Assembly (NCBI GenBank): GCA_025201865.1
Contig: MU602900.1
Location: forward strand, 20,655-35,354
DNA: 14,700 nt
From: Ramicandelaber brevisporus
Lineage: Eukaryota > Kickxellomycota > Ramicandelaberales > Ramicandelaberaceae
Direction: 5' to 3'
Part shown: piece by piece, positions 7,457 through 14,700 of the stretch
Layout: every line of letters starts with the position of its first letter
Numbering within the stretch: position 1 is the stretch's first letter
Program-made: the position numbers and the translations under genes
The notes under the pieces: model-generated
Told to the model about the DNA's origin: nothing
The model's database searches: none
The model's input: only the letters and a program-made list of their open reading frames with translations

Positions 7457-10012
7457 ATGTTATCACTGTTGACGATATTATGCGCATTGCCTTTTACTCT
7501 GGCAGACGTCTCGCTTCCACTGCAGTACTACGATTCACCGTTCCCGCCCAACCCAAAGGATGCTAAGGACCGTGTTATGACCCATCTTCTGTTTAGAATG
7601 CCTGGAGTGAATGCTGAGCCCTTCAAGGCAATTGCATTGTTTCCAAACTTGTCTGGCGCCGGTGGCTGGTGGGGCGGCAAAGGTGGTGGTGGCGGCGGTG
7701 GCAATTGGGGAGGTGGCCGCAATGGGTCAGATTCACAAGGTTGGTGGAGATGGAAAGACCGCCCTGATCAAAATGGCACCAACGGCGGCAACAATGGCAG
7801 TAGCAATGGCGGCAACAGTAGCAGTAGTGGAAACAGACTCGATGGAAATGGAGGTGGATACCAAAGTGGTAGTTGCAGAATCTCCATTAGAGACAGCGAC
7901 TCGCGGGATCAGCCCTCGCTTGATTTGGAACCGTATTCAGAAGCTCTTGCTAAAGCTGGTATTCAGTCATCAGTTGTTGTCATTCAAAAAGATGGCTGGC
8001 CAGATGAATGTTTATTTGTGTCTCAGGTGGTTGAAGGAGTAGTTCAGGCCGCCAGGACGTGGTTCTGGCGACGTGGAATCCCACCTGTCCGTGCGATATT
8101 GCTGCCAGCAAAGGCAGTTCGATCAGACCCTGATAACGATGACTTTGGAGGTCCATTTACAGCGCTGGGAGACGCCGATGGTTTGATTGACTTGAGCACC
8201 AAACTTAATATATCAATAATGGCATATAACACAGATGATGCATCGAAACTGGATATGGAGGGATTTACTCAGATTTCTGCGCAGAATAGCTCAAAGAGTC
8301 TGCCCATTGTCGCAGTCTATGAGTCAGCGGGCGAGTGGAATGATTTAATTAACTCAACTGCATTCAAGGTGGTTCGATGGATTATTCGCGCCATTTTCTT
8401 GATATTAGCCTTGGCATGCATTGGATTAATGATTAAACGTAATTATCCAGTTAGACGCAAGTCCAAATGGGGCTGCATCACTCTGTTGCATGCACTGCTC
8501 TTGGCTCTGCTTAATATGACTGTGCCACTGGACGAGCTTTACAGCAAGCCGGCCTCGGTTGCCTTCTCAACCCTTGTTCCAATTCTCACGTACAGTGCAA
8601 CCTGTATAACATGTACTCGCTGGCTCAGCTATATCAATCAAATGCAGCCATCCCGCCTGTCAAGAGTTCACATTGTGGTGCAGTACCTTGCCCTTCTTTT
8701 GGGTGTTGTAATTTGGTTAATGTTTGTGATTGGCTACGCTGGCAAAATTGCTGATATCATTGTCAAAGCCATTCGTGTCGCTCCCGGTGTGCTTGCTCTT
8801 ATTTTCATTCTGGTTCCATTGTTCACTATTGAGCGTGCACTCAGATTCCGCAGATTTATTCGACTGTACAGATTCTCTGCTCAAGCCAGAACTGATTTCC
8901 GGAACTTTTTGATCATCTTAACCGTCTTACAACTACTGGTGATGGCTCACACGCTGATATTTGGATCGTTTGCAATGTTCTCAATGCTGGTTGAAGTGTA
9001 TGCACCACTGAGTTACATTAATCACGTTATCTCAATGGTCCAAATCGTTCTGATCATGTTTAGCGTATCGTGGCTGGATGGTGCAATTTTGAGATCAAAG
9101 AGTCATGCTGCAGCGTTTAATCCCGACCACCATGTGACAGATGTATTTGAAACTGGCATCAGTGGAAACAGCGACACTGGTTCAACTCAGCTGGCTAACT
9201 TGTCTAAAGGCGGCAGCTCTGGTGACCATGCTTCGCGTAGTCTCAAGCAGCAATTACAGAATGAACAGCAGCTTCAACAAAACCAAAACCAAGGCCAAAA
9301 GAATGGAAGCAAAGAAAAGAGCAGTCTTAGTGGGAATAGAAGTGGAGGTGGAAGTGGAAGTGGAGGAGGAGAAAGCAGCTTCCACTTTGGTAGTGATCCG
9401 GCTCTGTTTGGATATGTCCAGCAGAATGATGACTTTATTAATAGACAACAGCAGTATCAACAACAGCAACAACAACAACATCAGTCTCAAAGACAGCAGC
9501 GTGGATTGTATCCTCAGCAACAACAGCCTCAGCATCAGCAATACCGATCATCTCCACGCACTCATCCTCTCGATGCTCCAGCCTCGCCAGTGCCCCAGTT
9601 TGCTCATCTTGGTAATAGTGGCAATAGCAGTGGTAATGGTAGTAATGGAGGCTCGTATCTCAATCAAGTCGTCAATTCATCTCACATTATGATGATTCCA
9701 GCTGAAATTGACAATCACCATCAATCAGCATTCCCTCAGCCACCTCGCCCCAGTAATGTGCTGAGTACGACAGACAGCAGTCGATCAGGCGGCAGTGGAT
9801 CAGGCAGTGGAATGACGGCTGTTCAGCGCAGTCCATTCTCCCGCTTCCAACGTCCTTCTCTCAACATGTCCGATGCTGAAATCTCTGGCTCTGCTACCCT
9901 CAGTCCTCATACGAGTGATTATGACAATGAACAAGTCAACAACAATGGTACATTTTATCCACAAGTGTATACTGAACGGCGGCCAGATGGACGAGTAGTG
10001 CATCTAATCTAA
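7457..10012 (+). CDS. Signal-peptide-bearing seven-transmembrane protein, family unknown
   Basis: From the ATG at 7457 (A at -3) the protein has 851 residues. It opens with a signal peptide (MLSLLTILCALPFTLA, likely cleaved before Asp17). The open frame continues upstream for 75 more codons to an ATG at 7232, but that would bury the signal peptide behind a basic polyQ stretch. The lumenal or extracellular part (17-304) contains a Gly/Trp/Asn-rich insert (about 66-138), several N-glycosylation sequons and two cysteines (140, 185). Seven hydrophobic helices follow at about 305-327, 338-357, 366-388, 404-427, 440-459, 483-507 and 516-540. The roughly 310-residue tail is Ser/Gln/Gly/Asn-rich with polyQ runs. 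This is the architecture of a 7TM receptor or trafficking protein. I do not recognise the family. The order of strands and helices in residues 165-265 is loosely like a protease-associated (PA) domain, which is speculation. No GxGD protease motif is seen in the helices. Confidence 0.85.
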   Translation: MLSLLTILCALPFTLADVSLPLQYYDSPFPPNPKDAKDRVMTHLLFRMPGVNAEPFKAIALFPNLSGAGGWWGGKGGGGGGGNWGGGRNGSDSQGWWRWKDRPDQNGTNGGNNGSSNGGNSSSSGNRLDGNGGGYQSGSCRISIRDSDSRDQPSLDLEPYSEALAKAGIQSSVVVIQKDGWPDECLFVSQVVEGVVQAARTWFWRRGIPPVRAILLPAKAVRSDPDNDDFGGPFTALGDADGLIDLSTKLNISIMAYNTDDASKLDMEGFTQISAQNSSKSLPIVAVYESAGEWNDLINSTAFKVVRWIIRAIFLILALACIGLMIKRNYPVRRKSKWGCITLLHALLLALLNMTVPLDELYSKPASVAFSTLVPILTYSATCITCTRWLSYINQMQPSRLSRVHIVVQYLALLLGVVIWLMFVIGYAGKIADIIVKAIRVAPGVLALIFILVPLFTIERALRFRRFIRLYRFSAQARTDFRNFLIILTVLQLLVMAHTLIFGSFAMFSMLVEVYAPLSYINHVISMVQIVLIMFSVSWLDGAILRSKSHAAAFNPDHHVTDVFETGISGNSDTGSTQLANLSKGGSSGDHASRSLKQQLQNEQQLQQNQNQGQKNGSKEKSSLSGNRSGGGSGSGGGESSFHFGSDPALFGYVQQNDDFINRQQQYQQQQQQQHQSQRQQRGLYPQQQQPQHQQYRSSPRTHPLDAPASPVPQFAHLGNSGNSSGNGSNGGSYLNQVVNSSHIMMIPAEIDNHHQSAFPQPPRPSNVLSTTDSSRSGGSGSGSGMTAVQRSPFSRFQRPSLNMSDAEISGSATLSPHTSDYDNEQVNNNGTFYPQVYTERRPDGRVVHLI

Positions 10013-10307
10013 TCTCGACAAAGGAACAGATACCAGAACAAGAACAAAAACAAAACAAACTCGACTTTTTATACTTTCATTCATTCACTCTTTCACTCTT
10101 TCACTCCTTCACCCTCATCCTTATCCCCCTTTTTATTATTACTACTTTCTACCGGTTAGTCTCTCAGTCCACATTGATACATAGTCTGCATTTCCAATTT
10201 AGTCTCGTTTTGTTTTTATTTGTTTTTAGTTTCAATTAGATGAAAAAGAATCAATATTTCAAATGATTTAATGGAAATTGTTAGCAGTTTAAGTCAAACT
10301 CTCTGCT

Positions 10308-10399
10308 ATTAGCCAGACCTTCGGACCCGCGGTTCAGTCCCCTCTCCCCGCTATATTAGCCGAACGAGCGGGTCCGAAATACACTCGCCCAATGCTAAT
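10308..10399. other. Nested inverted repeat, potential structured RNA element
   Basis: Three nested complementary pairs are visible: 10308-10313 with 10394-10399 (6 bp), 10320-10330 with 10368-10378 (11 bp, perfect, GC-rich) and 10332-10335 with 10362-10365 (4 bp after a small internal loop). The central loop holds another small palindrome (gcta-tat-tagc, 10350-10360). A second ggtccg at 10413-10418 could compete for the main stem. It lies about 300 nt after the stop of the 7TM gene, thus probably in its 3' UTR, or it is an independent small RNA or a degenerate inverted-repeat element. It does not fold as a tRNA and I recognise no named RNA family. Confidence 0.55.
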
Positions 10400-10526
10400 G
10401 ACCCTCATAGTCGGTCCGTCCTGACCTTAAATACATGCCCACCGTTTAGACATTCATTGCTGCTTGATTTGAAAGATAGAACACTTATTCCTAGTAATCT
10501 CCGTGGCCGGTTATTCCAACAGAAAT

Positions 10527-10532
10527 AATAAA
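10527..10532 (+). terminator. Possible polyadenylation signal AATAAA for the 7TM gene
   Basis: An exact AATAAA in A-rich context lies 515 bp after the 7TM stop codon. If used, the 3' UTR would include the structured element at 10308-10399. Assignment is by motif only. Confidence 0.35.
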
Positions 10533-10658
10533 AAGAAGAGAGTGTATCATTAATATGTGGTCTATAATAGTAGTCATTGCAAATACTAATTGGAGGAGTA
10601 CGTTATGGAATGATATGCGCAAACAAGTGCATGGCAGCCCTTGTGAGTACGAAGTGGA

Positions 10659-10820
10659 TCATGTGCCAAGAGAGAGGATAGCCAGCTGTAGTTGCCGGTT
10701 GTAGAGTCTGCAAGCTTCACAGACTTCATGCTGATCAATCGTAAAGTGCACTCGACCGTCTTGTCCACAACTTCTGAAATTGCGATGGATGCAACCGCAG
10801 GTGTATCGGTAGTGGCACAT
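10659..10820 (-). CDS. Small Cys/His-rich protein, probably zinc-binding
   Basis: This 53-residue frame begins MCHYRYTCGCIH and has cysteines at 2, 8, 10, 18, 34 and 37 and histidines at 3, 12, 25 and 31. A Cys-x-Cys-x-His cluster followed by Cys18 and a final His31-x2-Cys34-x2-Cys37 looks like a small zinc-binding fold. Many fungal genomes encode short uncharacterised proteins with a similar Y-x-CGC start and CxxC end; this resemblance is from memory. The ATG has G at -3. A longer frame (to 11027) adds a Pro/Ser/Leu-rich N-terminus read from a pyrimidine-rich stretch that looks like a leader, so I prefer the short start. It is convergent with the 7TM gene. Function is unknown. The short length keeps confidence moderate; chance arrangement of cysteines is the alternative. 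Confidence 0.45.
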   Translation of the reverse strand: MCHYRYTCGCIHRNFRSCGQDGRVHFTIDQHEVCEACRLYNRQLQLAILSLGT

Positions 10821-11204
10821 TGCCTCGAACTTTGAGATTAGGAACTGGCGTAATCGGTACAGTAATCGAGATGGAGGAGAAGGGAGAGGGGGAGTCAATC
10901 GGCGAGGGTTGCACAAAGTAGAGGAAGTACAAAGCAAGACAAGACAGGTAAAAGAAAAAAAGCACCGAGTGGGAGGAGGGGAGCTTTTGAAGGAGAAGGC
11001 AAGGAGTGCTGACTGGGCAAAAGACAAATCGGTACGAGGTGGCGAACTAAACAGATAAGGAGCGAGAGGCGTCTAATGACCGTAAAAGTAACACTGTAGT
11101 GCGTGAGAGAGTTAGCTGGTCAGAGAGAATTGAGGACTCTGGATTGATGACAAAGTACGTGTGAAAACGCAAGAGCGTAAATTCAAGTGACCGATAAAGA
11201 GACA

Positions 11205-11306
11205 GAGAGAGAGAGAGAGAGGATACGTGTGCGTGTGCGTGTGCGGTGTGATGTGATATGGTTCTGTGGGTGAGTGAGTGAGTGAGTGTGCGTGTGTGTG
11301 TCTATG
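11205..11306. repeat. GA, GTGC and GTGA microsatellite cluster
   Basis: A GA run (11205-11221) is followed by GTGTGC-type repeats (about 11227-11244) and a TGAG run (11271-11286) grading into GT repeats. Read on the minus strand it gives Thr-His and Leu-Ser runs, which explains an apparent open frame there. Confidence 0.85.
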
Positions 11307-11485
11307 TGCATGTACGCGCGGTAGAGACGAGAGGCATGAAGGTTGTCTTCAATTGCTTTTAAATTGCCTCTTTTCGACTGTAATGACCTTTTTTGCTCAC
11401 AGTCTACTGAGCAGTCACATGCACACAAAGAGACTCCAGTGAATGAACGAAAGAAAGAAAGTATGAATGAATGAAAGAGGGAAGA

Positions 11486-11492
<7 letters not shown>

Positions 11493-11518
<26 letters not shown>

Positions 11519-11522
11519 ATGG
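11493..11522. repeat. GGAT tetranucleotide microsatellite
   Basis: Seven and a half perfect GGAT units lie next to GAAT and GAAA repeats (11440-11475). It is simple-sequence DNA. Confidence 0.9.
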
Positions 11523-11761
11523 AGCGCAATAACGGCCAACTACGGCTACGAATGAGGACGAAAATGGCGAGGTTCAATTCGAAAAGGACATCGGATGACC
11601 CACTGACTTGCATCCCACTTTTGGTTGAACACTGACTCTCAGCTGTCTGGGACAGTCTTGACACTCCTGAAGTACACTGGCAAGAACGTGTACGTGCGGG
11701 TGCACATGCGGTGCACATATGGGTAACCATTGTGGAGAGGAAGGATCGATGGATGTATGTC

Positions 11762-11845
11762 AAGAGAGACAGAAAGGAACAGAGAGGAACAGAGAGAGTA
11801 TGTGAGAGAGAGAAAGTGAACGAGAGAAAGTGAGTGAGCGGTCGG
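11762..11845. repeat. Imperfect GAGA/GAAC purine repeat
   Basis: A purine-rich tract is built of gagaga, ggaacaga and gaaagtga words, with a perfect GAGAGAG core. It has no coding potential. Confidence 0.75.
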
Positions 11846-12104
11846 TTGGTCCTCTCTTTGCAAGTCATGAAAGTACTGAACTACCGGTCATGCTTGCAGG
11901 TGTGTTGTTTCAGAGCAGACGTGAGCACAGCTAACTCTGACGCGCTCATGAGGACAGAACTATAGCCAACGGCACAGCCACGTGGTTTTTAAGGAACATG
12001 AAAAAGATGGGATCATCTTGGCTGATGATGTGTGGATGATACCTAGCTGTGCCGTGCTGTGCCGTGCTAACCTGACACTGCAGATCCACCAGTCAACCAA
12101 CAAC

Positions 12105-12105
12105 C

Positions 12106-12164
<59 letters not shown>
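12105..12164 (+). repeat. Uninterrupted (CAA)20 repeat
   Basis: Twenty perfect CAA units occur, preceded by caacc words and followed by an A-rich aaagaaac stretch. Immediately before it, at 12067-12083, lies a branch-point-like ctaac followed 10 bp later by cag, as at an intron 3' end. The tract resembles the CAA/CAG-rich leaders of neighbouring genes but sits 780 bp upstream of the nearest plus-strand gene. Confidence 0.95.
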
Positions 12165-12632
12165 AAGAAACAAAAGAAACAGAAAAGAAGAGTGTAAAAA
12201 AAGAGTGGACGCTCAAATGATGTCGTACGACGTGGTTGCATCTCATTAAGGAAGAGAGTGGAGGTGGATGGACGTCGTTTCAGGAACATCATGCTTCCAT
12301 CACAATCATTTCCTTTTAAATATAGTTGGAGGGTCTCAGAGGTTGTTAAACAAGGGAAGACCGTTGTTTAAAATGGATTTACTAATCACAAGTGCAAGTC
12401 CTGCGTGTGCCACTCGGTGGATGCCATTTGAGGGAAAAACTCGTGTGTGCATATGTGGCTGATCATGCTGTGCACAGGCTGATTGACAGTGTATAGCTAT
12501 GAATACAAGGCAGCATTGTACCAGACATTCAGAACAATAATGACTTCTTCATTAGCCATTTCTTTTTGATCCAGCTATTTATCATTGCCGTACAAAGCCA
12601 ACTTATCTTGATTAGATTTGGTTCTTGGTCAA

Positions 12633-12637
12633 CCAAT
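12633..12637 (+). promoter_or_regulatory. CCAAT box upstream of PDH beta
   Basis: A CCAAT pentamer in aaccaatcgc context lies about 310 bp upstream of the PDH beta ATG. In fungi the HAP/CBF complex binds CCAAT boxes of many respiratory genes, so the location is sensible. A pentamer occurs often by chance, so this is tentative. Confidence 0.3.
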
Positions 12638-12944
12638 CGCCTCCACTGGCATATCAGGCCACCACCTCGCAAGTTTTCGATGCTCGCCACCGCGTCTCGA
12701 AACTGCTCACACCACCCAACTTTCTTTTTTTCTTCTAAAATCTACCATCACCATCGCAAACACGCTTGACGACGACAACAGCGACGGCAGCAACGTGAGC
12801 TAACCTTCTACAGCCTCGAACGCGAACCAAAGAGCAAAGAACAAAGAGCAACGAACGAAGAAAGAAGCAGAGATCTTCATCAACGCACAAACACATACAT
12901 ACACACCAGCACCAACAGCAAACGACGAAGAGGAAGAATAAAAA

Positions 12945-14241
12945 ATGTTCAAAGCATCAGCCAACACAGCTGCACGTTCCTTGCTGAGCAAGAGGATCAG
13001 CCAGCCATCTGCAGCCGTTGCCAGTGCAATTCGCAGCCAGCGCTTGTTGGCGTCTCAGGCCGCACCTGCACTTCAGGTATGTTATTAATGGTCGATATAT
13101 ATATGTATATGTGTATATCCATAAGTGTGAGAGCTCATATCTGATGCTGTCATCAGCATTGAACAGCGTCAAAGAGGCGAGCTTTTGTATACTGACATTT
13201 GCGTTCATGTATCGTGTCGCATGCTCCTGTTGTATATGAGTTATGTTTATACAGATGACTGTCCGTGAGGCACTCAACTCTGCCATGGACGAGGAGATGA
13301 CTCGTGACAGCTCCGTTTTCCTTATGGGCGAAGAAGTTGGCCAATATAACGGCGCCTACAAGGTCAGCAAGGGTCTTCTCGACAAGTATGGCGATCAACG
13401 CGTCATTGACACTCCAATTACCGAGATGGGTTTCGCTGGTATGGCTGTCGGTGCCGCCTTCGGTGGACTGCGTCCAATTTGCGAATTCATGACCATGAAC
13501 TTTGCAATGCAGGCTATCGATCACATTGTCAACTCTGCCGCCAAGACTCACTACATGTCCGGTGGTCTGGGTGAGTGCCCAATTGTGTTCCGCGGTCCAA
13601 ACGGTGCCGCCGCTGGTGTGGCCGCTCAGCACTCTCAATGCTTCGCCGCTTGGTACGGCAGCGTCCCAGGCTTGAAGGTTGTAAGCCCATGGAACAGCGA
13701 GGATGCCCGTGGCTTGCTCAAGGCTGCAATTCGCGACCCGAACCCAGTTGTTGTTCTCGAGAACGAACTCCTGTACGGTGTGTCCTTCCCAGTGTCGCTC
13801 GAGGCGCAGTCTCCAGACTTTGCGCTGCCAATCGGCAAGGCCAAGGTTGAGCGTGTCGGATCTGACATCACTCTTGTATCACACTCTCGTCACGTTGGCG
13901 ACTGCATCACTGCTGCCGAGCAGCTCGCTCAGGCTGGCATCTGCAACGCCGAGGTGATTAACTTGCGCTCGATTCGCCCACTTGACATTGACACAATTGT
14001 CGCTTCCCTCAAGAAGACCAACCGTGTAGTTACCGTTGAGGGTGGATGGCCAATGTTTGGTGTTGGTAGCGAGATTGCCGCCCAGATTATGGAGGGCGAA
14101 GGATTTGATTACCTGGATGCCCCAGTCACCCGTGTGACTGGTGCCGATGTGCCAATGCCATACGCCCAGAATCTCGAGGGCCTGTCATTGCCGACTGTTG
14201 AGGTTATTGTCAACACTGTCAAGCGGGTTCTTAACAAATAA
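12945..14241 (+). CDS. PDB1: Pyruvate dehydrogenase E1 component subunit beta, mitochondrial
   Basis: This is the beta subunit of the E1 heterotetramer of the mitochondrial pyruvate dehydrogenase complex, which decarboxylates pyruvate with thiamine diphosphate. The coding sequence joins 12945-13076 and 13255-14241, giving 372 residues; human is 359 and yeast about 366. Residues 1-44 form an Arg/Ser/Ala-rich, acid-free mitochondrial presequence. The mature part starts near [14 protein letters not shown]. Visible landmarks are Glu101 in [10 protein letters not shown], the thiamine-activating glutamate (human Glu89), [16 protein letters not shown] with His170 (human His158), [23 protein letters not shown], the C-terminal transketolase domain ([15 protein letters not shown]) and [10 protein letters not shown]. 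The start is the first ATG after an A-rich leader. The intron has GTATGT and ACAG borders in phase 0. The protein is most like fungal PDH beta. The E1 alpha partner is not in the window. Confidence 0.97.
13077..13254 (+). other. Spliceosomal intron in PDH beta
   Basis: The 178-bp intron begins GTATGT after CAG and ends TTATACAG. It is phase 0 and splits presequence from mature enzyme. A TACTGAC branch-point candidate lies at 13190-13196. The body contains an AT/TG microsatellite (about 13094-13119) and in-frame stops, which supports removal. It is the only intron that the coding regions of this window require. Confidence 0.93.
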
Positions 14242-14700
14242 ACGCATTTAAAACAAAACACACGCAGTAACAATCCACGTTCCAACGCATCTCAATTCTT
14301 ATCTTACTTTTTTTTTCATTCATCTGAATTATTCACTTCATTGTCGATTGTAATCGGTAGCATAGTAGGATTATGTCAATTTTTGCTTCAAACACATTAG
14401 AAGCAGTCTCACGATGAGGTTAAAGACAGGGAAACGCAAGTTGGTTAAAATGGAAACAAAACAAACAAAGAGAAAGAAACGCAGCATGAGCACAGTTAAA
14501 GGCAATGGTTACAGGATGTCAATTGGATATGATTATGGACGGTAGGAAGGTGGCAGAGATAAAACAGAACAAACAGAACAAACAGAACACAACGAAACAG
14601 GACAGAAACAGACAGGGAATGGGGAAGGTGGCGGCACAGAGTTCTCACTGGAGCAGATGTCGGTAGTTGATTGCTGATGGCCAGATCATTGCGCGGATGC
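14242..14700. other. 3' flank of PDH beta
   Basis: An AATAAA word (14237-14242) overlaps the PDH beta stop codon. The flank is AT-rich, then purine-rich with AAACAGAAC repeats (about 14560-14595). On the minus strand, the last 56 bases hold an open frame ending in TGA at 14645-14647 (last residues INYRHLLQ) that could be the tail of a convergent gene continuing beyond the window. It is too short to judge. No other feature is seen. Confidence 0.5.

Larger units (their letters stand above)
10013..10658. other. 3' flank of the 7TM gene, convergent with the small Cys/His gene
   Basis: The first 270 bp are A- and T-rich 3'-UTR-like sequence. From about 10300 to 10440 the composition changes to GC-richer, non-repetitive DNA that holds nested inverted repeats (10308-10399). 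An AATAAA at 10527-10532 may end the plus-strand transcript. The rest, up to 10658, is the likely 3' end of the minus-strand small gene. No protein-coding frame is credible on either strand here. Confidence 0.55.
10821..12944. other. Microsatellite-rich intergenic region
   Basis: The first 220 bp are the purine-rich (plus) or pyrimidine-rich (minus) leader of the small Cys/His gene. From 11190 to 11850 the DNA is dense in simple repeats. Positions 11523-11740, 11865-12080 and 12200-12560 are non-repetitive, but open frames are short and lack any recognisable domain. A 20-unit CAA run sits at 12105-12164. From about 12560 the region becomes the promoter and leader of the PDH beta gene, with a CCAAT box, a T-rich tract (12720-12737) and a CAR/GAA-rich leader. 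A branch-point-like ctaac followed by cag at 12800-12813 leaves open a leader intron. Confidence 0.55.

Noticed and set aside
10331-10352. tRNA T-arm-like ggttcagtccc
   Set aside because: The flanks cannot form a 5-bp T stem and there is no acceptor or D arm around it.
11183-11868. Minus-strand frames with THTHTH, HPSIHPSI and LSLS runs
   Set aside because: They are translations of GT, GGAT and GA microsatellites, with no globular sequence or domain.
12020-12077. C/D box snoRNA candidate (tgatgat then ctga)
   Set aside because: The sequences outside the boxes show no terminal stem and box C is imperfect. The words are common by chance.
11982-12197. 71-codon frame containing 20 glutamines
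   Set aside because: The reading is mostly the CAA repeat, the rest has no recognisable domain, and the frame ends right after the repeat.
12794-12813. Tiny intron between gtgagc and ctacag in the PDH beta leader
   Set aside because: About 19 nt is too short for a spliceosomal intron. The ctaac/cag could only be the end of a longer leader intron, whose donor I could not identify.
13153-13638. 161-codon minus-strand frame across PDH beta
   Set aside because: It is the antisense shadow of strongly codon-biased PDH beta exon 2 and reads through the intron.

Overview
The window is nuclear DNA of a eukaryote, most likely a fungus and probably an early-diverging (chytrid-like) lineage. The best evidence is the pyruvate dehydrogenase E1 beta protein, whose mature part is strikingly close to fungal homologues such as yeast Pdb1. 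Other support: a tetraspanin, an IML2/TTC39-type protein, a SEC11 signal peptidase, one clear GT-AG spliceosomal intron, long gene-poor spacers full of microsatellites, and polyQ/polyG/polyN tracts. The taxonomic placement is an inference from protein resemblance and gene style. TAA and TGA both act as normal stops.

Layout, left to right. SEC11 (7-535 region, minus strand) is complete. The large TTC39/IML2-like gene (796-3744, minus) lies only 260 bp away on the same strand. A 1.4-kb divergent spacer with simple repeats follows, then a tetraspanin (5179-5985, plus). The tetraspanin 3' end carries a perfect 130-bp tandem duplication covering its last 97 coding bases and the first 33 bases after the stop. 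A spacer of about 1.5 kb leads to a long plus-strand gene (7457-10012) for a signal-peptide-bearing seven-transmembrane protein that I cannot assign to a named family. Behind it lie a compact potential RNA fold (10308-10399) and, on the minus strand, a probable 53-residue Cys/His-rich protein (10659-10820). About 2 kb of microsatellite-rich DNA, including 20 uninterrupted CAA units, separates this from the mitochondrial pyruvate dehydrogenase beta gene (12945-14241, plus). That gene has a single 178-bp intron placed exactly between the targeting presequence and the mature enzyme. The last 460 bp hold its 3' flank and perhaps the tail of a convergent gene.

The genes do not form a pathway. They are housekeeping genes (ER signal cleavage, mitochondrial pyruvate oxidation) next to membrane and lineage-specific genes, as expected for a eukaryotic chromosome segment. 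A shared feature is CA-rich, often CAA/CAG-repeated sequence near the start codons, always in the sense orientation of the gene. The points most worth a second look are the unassigned seven-transmembrane protein with a possibly PA-like ectodomain, the exact tandem duplication, the structured element behind the seven-transmembrane gene, and the small Cys/His-rich protein.
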